A DNA stretch of 34,956 bases, from the NCBI GenBank assembly GCA_910589275.1, contig CAJUTH010000039.1:1-34956 (forward strand), read 5' to 3'. The translations under genes and the position numbers were made by a program. This document shows, piece by piece, positions 29,216 through 34,956 of the stretch (positions are counted from its first letter, which is position 1; each line of letters opens with the position of its first letter). Origin of the DNA: an uncultured Dorea sp. GTDB lineage: Bacteria > Bacillota > Clostridia > Lachnospirales > Lachnospiraceae. The notes beneath the pieces are model-generated. The model had not been told where the DNA came from, did not search any database, and worked only from the letters and a program-made list of their open reading frames with translations.

Positions 29216-30298
29216 TTACAGATTCTCCTCCTCAAACTTCTTCATAAAGGCCACAAGCGCTTCCACGCCCTCGATCGGCATCGCATTGTAAATACTTGCC
29301 CGCATACCGCCTACCGTCCTGTGCCCCTTCAGATTCTCAAAGCCTGCCGCTTGGGACTCTTTCACAAACTTAGCATCCAGTTCTTTGTCCCCCGTAACAA
29401 ACGGAACATTCATAAGGGAACGGTCCTTCTTCTCTACGGTTCCCTTAAAAAGCCTGCTCTCGTCCAGAAAATCATAGAGAATCTTTGCTTTCTTCTCATT
29501 GTATTCCTTCATGGCAGCAAGGCCGCCTTTTCTTTTCAGCCACTTAAATACCTTCCCGCAGATATAGATACCATATGCCGGCGGGGTATTATACAGGGAG
29601 CCTGCATCCGCATGGGTCTTATATTTCAGCATGGTAGGCGTGCCCTCCAGCACATCGTCTGTAATCAAATCCTCACGGATAATCACAATAACGACTCCCG
29701 CAGGACCGATATTTTTCTGAACTCCGCCGTAAATAACACCGTATTTTGTCACATCCACAGGCTCTGACAGAAAACAGGAAGACACATCGGAAACCAAAAG
29801 CTTGCCCTTTGTATCAGGAAGCTCCTTGTATTTGGTTCCATAAATCGTATTATTCTCGCAGATATAAACATAATCTGCGTTCTCTGATATCGGTAAATCC
29901 GAAACATCCGGTATGTAGGAGAAGGTCTTATCCTCAGAAGAAGCTATCTTATTTGCTTTGCCGTATTTCTGCGCTTCCTGATATGCCTTCTTTGCCCACT
30001 GTCCTGTTACGATATAATCTGCTTCTCCATGTTTCATCAGGTTCATAGGAATCATGGCAAATTGCAGGGATGCCCCGCCCTGCAGAAACAAAACTTTGTA
30101 ATTATCCGGAATATCCATCAGCTCTCTCAAATCTGCCTCGGCGGTATCAATGATTTCCTGATAAGCCTTCGAGCGGTGACTCATTTCCATTACCGACATT
30201 CCCGTTCCGTTGTAATCCAGCATCTCTGCCGCTGCTTCCTTAAGCACCTCCTCCGGCAGTACTGCCGGCCCTGCTGAAAAGTTGTACACTCTGCTCAT
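29216..30298 (-). CDS. serC: Phosphoserine aminotransferase
   Basis: PLP enzyme that converts 3-phosphohydroxypyruvate and glutamate to phosphoserine and 2-oxoglutarate. 360 aa, the normal length. Family motifs include NFSAGPAVLPEEVL (6-19), MEMSHRSKAY (37-46), LQGGASLQFAMIPMNL (72-87) and the PLP lysine in YGGVQKNIGPAGV (about residues 190-203). The C-terminal RTVGGMRASIYNAMP binds the substrate phosphate. It lies two bases upstream of serA, so steps one and two of serine synthesis are coupled. No serB is seen in the window. A weak GGAGGAAT-type RBS precedes ATG 30298. Confidence 0.96.
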   Translation of the reverse strand: MSRVYNFSAGPAVLPEEVLKEAAAEMLDYNGTGMSVMEMSHRSKAYQEIIDTAEADLRELMDIPDNYKVLFLQGGASLQFAMIPMNLMKHGEADYIVTGQWAKKAYQEAQKYGKANKIASSEDKTFSYIPDVSDLPISENADYVYICENNTIYGTKYKELPDTKGKLLVSDVSSCFLSEPVDVTKYGVIYGGVQKNIGPAGVVIVIIREDLITDDVLEGTPTMLKYKTHADAGSLYNTPPAYGIYICGKVFKWLKRKGGLAAMKEYNEKKAKILYDFLDESRLFKGTVEKKDRSLMNVPFVTGDKELDAKFVKESQAAGFENLKGHRTVGGMRASIYNAMPIEGVEALVAFMKKFEEENL

Positions 30299-30365
30299 TT
30301 TTCATTCCTCCATTAACATATCCATTATCAAGTATCCCTAAGGTTTGATTTTCCAATGCCTTTCC

Positions 30366-32045
30366 TTATGATTCCTCTTTCAGATCCTGCTCGTCAAACG
30401 CTTCGCTGATCGGCGCTCCGGGCGCCACCATCGGCCACACCTTATCATCTGAATCAATCCGGCAGTCAATTACCACCGGCACCCCCATTGTCAGCGCTTT
30501 TGCAAACGCCTCTTTAAATTCTTCTTTTGAAGCAGCGCGGATTCCTGTCGCTCCCAAAGCCTCTGCAAGCTTTACAAAATCTACTTTGTCATTCAATACA
30601 GTGGCTGAATATCTTTTGCCATAGAACAAATCCTGCCACTGACGTACCATTCCCAATACATGATTATTCATTACAATCTGAATTACCGGAATGTTATACC
30701 TTGCCGCCGTTGCAATCTCGTTCATATTCATACGAAAGCATCCGTCCCCGGCAATATTCACAACCGTTTTTTCCGGCCGTCCCATCTTCGCTCCGAGAGA
30801 AGCTCCCAGACCGTAGCCCATGGTACCTAATCCACCCGATGTTAGAAGCGTTCTCGGTTCTGTAAATTTATAATACTGAGCCGTCCACATTTGATGCTGT
30901 CCCACCTCGGTAACAACAAGGGCGTCTCCCTTTGTCTGCCGGTAAACCTCCTCAACCACATAGGGTCCTGTCAGCCCTTCCTTAGAATAGGTAAGCGGAT
31001 ATTTTTCCTTGTATTCCTGTATCTTGGCAATCCATTCCGGATGTTTAAGCTCCTCCAGCTTCTTATTTATTTTGGAGAGGGATACTTTCAGATCGCCCAC
31101 AATCCCTTCATGAATGAGCACATTCTTATTCATCTCAGCCGCATCTACGTCAAACTGCAGGATTTTGGCACGGCTTGCAAATTTCTTTGCATTGCCGGTA
31201 ACCCGGTCGCTGAACCTAGCGCCCAAAACAATCAGCAGATCGCATTCGCTGACCCCAAAGTTAGACGCTTTTGTCCCGTGCATGCCAAGCATGCCGGTAT
31301 ACAGTTCATCCGTTCCGGGAAACGCTCCTTTTCCCATCAGGGAATCGGTAACCGGAGCGTCTATTTTCTTTACAAATTCATAAATCTCCTTCGACGCTCC
31401 AGACAAAATCCCGCCTCCGCCAATGAAGACAAACGGCTTCTTGGACCTATTGATCATTCTTACCGCATGGTCTAGCCTGGTTTCGCTGACTTTCTCCGAA
31501 GGCAGTACCGGTTCAATTTTCACACGCTTATATTCTGCCTTATTTGCAGTAACGTCCTTGGGGATATCAATCAGAACCGGACCCGGCCTTCCCTTTTTTG
31601 CAATGACAAACGCCTTGCGGATCGTATCTGCCAATTGCTTTACATCCTTTACTATATAATTATGCTTGGTAATCGGCATGGTGACTCCCGCAATATCTAC
31701 TTCCTGAAAACTGTCTTTCCCAAGAAGGGATACGCCTACATTACAAGTAATCGCCACTACAGGTATGGAATCCATATACGCCGTCGCAATCCCTGTAACC
31801 AGATTCGTCGCCCCCGGTCCGCTGGTAGCAAAACATACTCCTACCTTCCCGGTTGCCCTTGCATAGCCGTCCGCCGCATGGGCCGCTCCCTGTTCATGGG
31901 AGGTTAAAATATGCGTAATCTCATCGCTGTGTTTGTACAGTTCGTCATATACATTCAGGATTGAACCGCCCGGATATCCGAAAACGGTATCAACCCCCTG
32001 TTCTTTCAGACATTCAATAACAATTTGTGATCCTGTAAGCTGCAT
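30366..32045 (-). CDS. ilvB: Acetolactate synthase large subunit
   Basis: Thiamine diphosphate-dependent enzyme that condenses pyruvate with pyruvate or 2-oxobutyrate in valine, leucine and isoleucine synthesis. 559 aa. The catalytic Glu51 (SHEQGAAHAADGYA) and the TPP/Mg motif GDGCFRMNMNEIATAARYN...NN are present, as is the central FAD-binding-type domain (LGARFSDRVTGN). Length and FAD region fit the biosynthetic (IlvB/IlvI) form rather than catabolic AlsS. No small subunit ilvN is in the window, although regulation of this class usually needs one; it may be encoded elsewhere. It follows ilvD by 21 bases. Confidence 0.95.
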   Translation of the reverse strand: MQLTGSQIVIECLKEQGVDTVFGYPGGSILNVYDELYKHSDEITHILTSHEQGAAHAADGYARATGKVGVCFATSGPGATNLVTGIATAYMDSIPVVAITCNVGVSLLGKDSFQEVDIAGVTMPITKHNYIVKDVKQLADTIRKAFVIAKKGRPGPVLIDIPKDVTANKAEYKRVKIEPVLPSEKVSETRLDHAVRMINRSKKPFVFIGGGGILSGASKEIYEFVKKIDAPVTDSLMGKGAFPGTDELYTGMLGMHGTKASNFGVSECDLLIVLGARFSDRVTGNAKKFASRAKILQFDVDAAEMNKNVLIHEGIVGDLKVSLSKINKKLEELKHPEWIAKIQEYKEKYPLTYSKEGLTGPYVVEEVYRQTKGDALVVTEVGQHQMWTAQYYKFTEPRTLLTSGGLGTMGYGLGASLGAKMGRPEKTVVNIAGDGCFRMNMNEIATAARYNIPVIQIVMNNHVLGMVRQWQDLFYGKRYSATVLNDKVDFVKLAEALGATGIRAASKEEFKEAFAKALTMGVPVVIDCRIDSDDKVWPMVAPGAPISEAFDEQDLKEES

Positions 32046-32066
32046 CCTATAACCCTCTCTACTGAA

Positions 32067-33737
32067 TTATTTCTTTGGAATCTCAAGCACCGCGCCCCTG
32101 TTTCCGGAGGTAACCATTGCAGCATATCTTGCAAGATATCCTGTGGTAACCTTCGCCTCTCTCGGCTTCCAGTTCTTTCTTCTTACTTCTAATACTTCAT
32201 CCGGAACATCCAGTTCCAGCGACAGTTCCGGTATATTAATCTTAATGATATCTCCTTCCTCTACCAGCGCAATGGGGCCTCCCACCGCAGCCTCTGGAGA
32301 TACATGGCCGATGGAGGCGCCTCTGGAGGCGCCGCTGAACCGTCCGTCCGTAATCAGCGCAACACTGGAGCCAAGTCCCATTCCGGCAATTGCCGAAGTT
32401 GGATTCAGCATCTCTCTCATACCTGGTCCGCCCTTCGGTCCTTCGTAACGGATCACTACTACGTCTCCCGCCACAATTTTGCCGCCTTTAATCGCATCAA
32501 TCGCATCTTCTTCACACTCAAATACTCTTGCCGGGCCTTCATGTACCAGCATCTCCTCTACAACCGCGGAACGCTTTACTACGCTTCCGTCAGGGGCAAG
32601 ATTGCCTTTTAGTACCGCCAGTCCTCCAGTCTTAGAATAAGGATTTTCCACCAGACGGATCACCTCCGGATTCCGATTCACTGCATCTTTAATATTTTCA
32701 CCTACGGTCTTTCCTGTAACCGTCATGCAGTCTGTATGTAATAGATGTAACTTATCCAGCTCTTTCATCACCGCATACACGCCTCCCGCCTCGTTCAAAT
32801 CCTCCATATAAGTCGGACCTGCCGGAGCAAGGTGGCACAGATTCGGAGTTTTCTCACTGATGCCGTTTGCAAAATCAATCTCAAAATCCATACCGATTTC
32901 ATGAGCGATGGCAGGAAGATGCAGCATACTATTGGTAGAACATCCCAGCGCCATATCAACGGTCAGCGCATTTAAAATTGCATCCTCTGTCATAATGTCC
33001 CTTGGGCGGATATTCTTCTCAAGAAGCTCCATTACCTTCATGCCCGCTCTCTTGGCGAGACGAATCCTCTCAGAATAAACTGCCGGGATCGTGCCGTTTC
33101 CTCCAAGTCCCATACCCAGAACCTCAGTCAGACAGTTCATGCTGTTTGCCGTATACATACCGGAACAAGAGCCGCAGGTAGGACAAGTCTTATTCTCAAA
33201 TTCCAAAAGCCCTTCATCAGACAAGGTCCCGGCCGCATTGGCGCCCACCGCCTCAAACATGCTGGAAAGGCTGGTTTTCTTTCCCTGTACCCGGCCCGCT
33301 AACATCGGACCTCCGCTGACAAAAATTGTCGGCACATTAATCCTTGCCGCCGCCATCAGAAGCCCCGGCACATTCTTGTCACAGTTCGGCACCATCACCA
33401 AAGCGTCAAACTGATGTGCAAGCGCCATAGACTCTGTAGAATCCGCAATCAGATCCCTGGTAACCAGAGAATATTTCATTCCGATATGCCCCATGGCGAT
33501 TCCATCGCACACTGCAATTGCCGGAAATACGATCGGTGTGCCTCCCGCCATTGCCACTCCCTGCTTCACCGCATTTACAATCTTATCCAGATTCATATGT
33601 CCGGGAACGATCTCATTATAAGAGCTTACAATACCGACCAGCGGGCGTTCCATCTCTTCCTTTGTAAGACCTAGTGCGTTAAAAAGCGACCGGTGCGGCG
33701 CCTGCTGTTTTCCCTTTGTAACTGTATCACTTTTCAT
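32067..33737 (-). CDS. ilvD: Dihydroxy-acid dehydratase
   Basis: Iron-sulfur dehydratase that turns 2,3-dihydroxy-3-methyl acids into the 2-keto acids for valine, isoleucine and leucine synthesis. 556 aa. Signature 1 CDKNVPGLLMAAARIN (119-134) and the cysteines of CPTCGSCSGMYTANSMNCL (185-203) are visible. The residue that is Cys in plant and cyanobacterial [2Fe-2S] enzymes is not Cys here (VPGHMNL, 44-50), so the oxygen-sensitive [4Fe-4S] type is likely, fitting an anaerobe. A C-terminal GRFSGASRGASIGHVSPEA motif is also present. It is 50 bases downstream of leuB and 21 bases upstream of ilvB. Confidence 0.96.
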   Translation of the reverse strand: MKSDTVTKGKQQAPHRSLFNALGLTKEEMERPLVGIVSSYNEIVPGHMNLDKIVNAVKQGVAMAGGTPIVFPAIAVCDGIAMGHIGMKYSLVTRDLIADSTESMALAHQFDALVMVPNCDKNVPGLLMAAARINVPTIFVSGGPMLAGRVQGKKTSLSSMFEAVGANAAGTLSDEGLLEFENKTCPTCGSCSGMYTANSMNCLTEVLGMGLGGNGTIPAVYSERIRLAKRAGMKVMELLEKNIRPRDIMTEDAILNALTVDMALGCSTNSMLHLPAIAHEIGMDFEIDFANGISEKTPNLCHLAPAGPTYMEDLNEAGGVYAVMKELDKLHLLHTDCMTVTGKTVGENIKDAVNRNPEVIRLVENPYSKTGGLAVLKGNLAPDGSVVKRSAVVEEMLVHEGPARVFECEEDAIDAIKGGKIVAGDVVVIRYEGPKGGPGMREMLNPTSAIAGMGLGSSVALITDGRFSGASRGASIGHVSPEAAVGGPIALVEEGDIIKINIPELSLELDVPDEVLEVRRKNWKPREAKVTTGYLARYAAMVTSGNRGAVLEIPKK

Positions 33738-33787
33738 CTTTCTTCCTCCTTTTCATCCCTGTTTAACATCAATGTTATTTTAAATTT

Positions 33788-34873
33788 TTATTCGATATAT
33801 CCCGCAATCAGATTTCCCATCTCGGCGGTGCCAATCTGATGCTTTCCTTCTGACATAATGTCAATGGTGCGATAACCTTCCTTCAGCGCTTTTGCCACAG
33901 CCTTTTCAATCGCGTCTGCCTCCTTATCCAGATCAAAGCTGAACCGAAGCATCATTGCCGCCGACAAAATTGTCGCAATTGGGTTGGCAATTCCCTTTCC
34001 CGCTATATCCGGAGCGGAACCGCCGCTGGGCTCGTAAAGGCCGAATTTCGTCTCATTCAGGCTTGCGCTTGCCAGCATCCCGATAGAACCGGTCACCATG
34101 CTTGCCTCATCCGACAAAATATCCCCAAACATATTCTCTGTCAGGATCACGTCAAACTGCCTCGGATCCTTTACAAGCTGCATCGCGCAATTATCCACCA
34201 GCATATGCTCTAGCATTACCTCCGGATATTCCTTCGCAACCTGTTCTACAACTTTCCTCCATAATCTAGAAGAATCCAGAACATTCGCCTTATCCACGCT
34301 GGTTACCTTTTTTCTGCGTTTCATGGCGATATCAAAACCGCGTTTCGCGATACGCCTGATTTCATTTTCATTATAGCAGAGAGAATCTGTAGCTGTCAGG
34401 ACTCCATTTTCTTCCACTGTTTTCCGCTCTCCAAAATAGAGGCCCCCTGTTAGTTCCCTCATAATCATCATGTCAAAGCCGCCCTCGGTTATCTCCTCTT
34501 TCAAAGGGCAGGCGCCTTTCAGCTCCTCATACAGAACCGCCGGCCTTAAATTAGCAAACAGGTTCAGTTCCTTCCGTATCTTAAGCAGCCCGGCCTCCGG
34601 CCTTTTCGACGGCTCTAATTTATACCATGGCGATGTCTTCGCATCCCCGCCGATAGAACCCATCAAAACTGCATCACAAGACTTCGCCGTCTGAATTGTC
34701 TCATCCGTAAGGGGAATCCCGTGCACGTCAATAGAAGCGCCTCCCATCAAAAGCTGTTCATAAGAACAGGTATGCCCATAAACAAAAGCTGTCTTATCCA
34801 AAACCTTCATTGCCTCGGTCACAATCTCTGGTCCGATTCCATCCCCTTTAATCACGCCAATTTTCAGATTCAT
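33788..34873 (-). CDS. leuB: 3-isopropylmalate dehydrogenase
   Basis: NAD-dependent oxidative decarboxylase of leucine synthesis. 361 aa, normal length. N-terminal GVIKGDGIGPEIVTEAMKVL (6-25), substrate region LLKIRKELNLFANLRP, LTGGLYFGER, DKANVLDSSRLWR, and the Mg/NAD region NMFGDILSDEASMVTGSIGM followed by EPSGGSAPDIAGKGIANP are all typical. First visible gene of the branched-chain and serine gene set; leuC/leuD or leuA may lie upstream beyond the window edge. ATG 34873 follows AAAGGAAG. The 83 bases between it and the window edge hold an inverted repeat. Confidence 0.96.
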   Translation of the reverse strand: MNLKIGVIKGDGIGPEIVTEAMKVLDKTAFVYGHTCSYEQLLMGGASIDVHGIPLTDETIQTAKSCDAVLMGSIGGDAKTSPWYKLEPSKRPEAGLLKIRKELNLFANLRPAVLYEELKGACPLKEEITEGGFDMMIMRELTGGLYFGERKTVEENGVLTATDSLCYNENEIRRIAKRGFDIAMKRRKKVTSVDKANVLDSSRLWRKVVEQVAKEYPEVMLEHMLVDNCAMQLVKDPRQFDVILTENMFGDILSDEASMVTGSIGMLASASLNETKFGLYEPSGGSAPDIAGKGIANPIATILSAAMMLRFSFDLDKEADAIEKAVAKALKEGYRTIDIMSEGKHQIGTAEMGNLIAGYIE

Positions 34874-34909
34874 ACGATACTTCCTTTCTCACTTCCGCGC
34901 TTACTTCAT

Positions 34910-34956
34910 AACGAATGCCTACCTCCATTCCGCTTCGCTCCATGTCGGTATTCGTT
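34910..34956. repeat. Inverted repeat upstream of leuB at the window edge
   Basis: AACGAATGCCTAC (34910-34922) can pair with GTCGGTATTCGTT (34944-34956): 11 perfect pairs and two that are G-U on the plus strand but A-C on the minus strand. The loop contains TCCAT twice. It ends at the window edge, so the full extent is unknown. It could be a leader hairpin, the end of an upstream terminator, or a dispersed repeat. Confidence 0.5.

Noticed and set aside
28404..29291. A 295-codon plus-strand open frame
   Set aside because: It is entirely antisense to serA and the 3' end of serC, which have full family motifs; the translated protein has no domain-like pattern and no RBS or promoter.
1..34956. 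CRISPR arrays, tRNA or rRNA genes, insertion sequences, prophage or a replication origin
   Set aside because: I saw no regularly spaced repeats, no cloverleaf-like or rRNA sequence, no transposase, integrase or phage structural genes; the short repeats found are isolated pairs.

Overview
The window looks like a chromosomal segment of a spore-forming, anaerobic Firmicute, most probably a Lachnospiraceae (Clostridium cluster XIVa, C. scindens/Dorea-like) genome. The evidence is a complete spoIIIA sporulation operon, the der-plsY-gpsA cluster, a long clostridial-type PRPP synthetase, strong AGGAGG-type ribosome binding sites with some GTG/TTG starts, and moderate base composition. The genus is inference. 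No rRNA, tRNA, CRISPR array or transposase was found.

Layout. (1) 1-4783, minus strand: a spermidine/putrescine-type ABC uptake operon, XRE-cupin regulator - potA - potB - potC - potD (potD runs off the left edge), with a near-ideal sigma-A promoter and a palindrome in the leader. (2) 4945-5553: a small membrane protein with a DUF4190-like C-terminus, own promoter and terminator. (3) 5681-10722, minus: spoIIIAA to spoIIIAH, the mother-cell channel operon, with several overlapping genes. (4) 10723-10950: a 36-codon plus-strand ORF ending at a bidirectional terminator. (5) 10955-17571: an accessory catabolic island. A divergent LysR regulator faces a TIM-barrel isomerase/dehydratase-like enzyme, an Old-Yellow-Enzyme/Fe-S/FAD reductase, a YdiB-like quinate/shikimate dehydrogenase and a YdiN-like MFS transporter. 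Its spacers are unusually rich in inverted repeats. (6) 17649-20707, minus: gpsA, plsY, der (phospholipid precursor synthesis and ribosome assembly GTPase). (7) 20886-22067, plus: prs. (8) 22234-26129, minus: a hybrid histidine kinase with two receiver domains followed by a lipoprotein solute-binding protein and no permease. (9) 26339-27922, minus: a membrane-anchored polysaccharide deacetylase with cell-wall-binding-type repeats. (10) 28050-34873, minus: leuB-ilvD-ilvB-serC-serA, an amino-acid biosynthesis operon for branched-chain amino acids and serine.

The most interesting part is the island in (5). Its gene content suggests uptake of a hydroaromatic acid (quinate, shikimate or a relative), oxidation by the YdiB-like enzyme, and rearrangement/dehydration and flavin-dependent reduction of the resulting unsaturated keto acid. 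That pathway is an inference from gene families and has not been shown here. Two 29-base near-identical sequences in opposite orientation, one at the edge of this island and one upstream of the kinase, and several large hairpins in the island are not explained by the genes.
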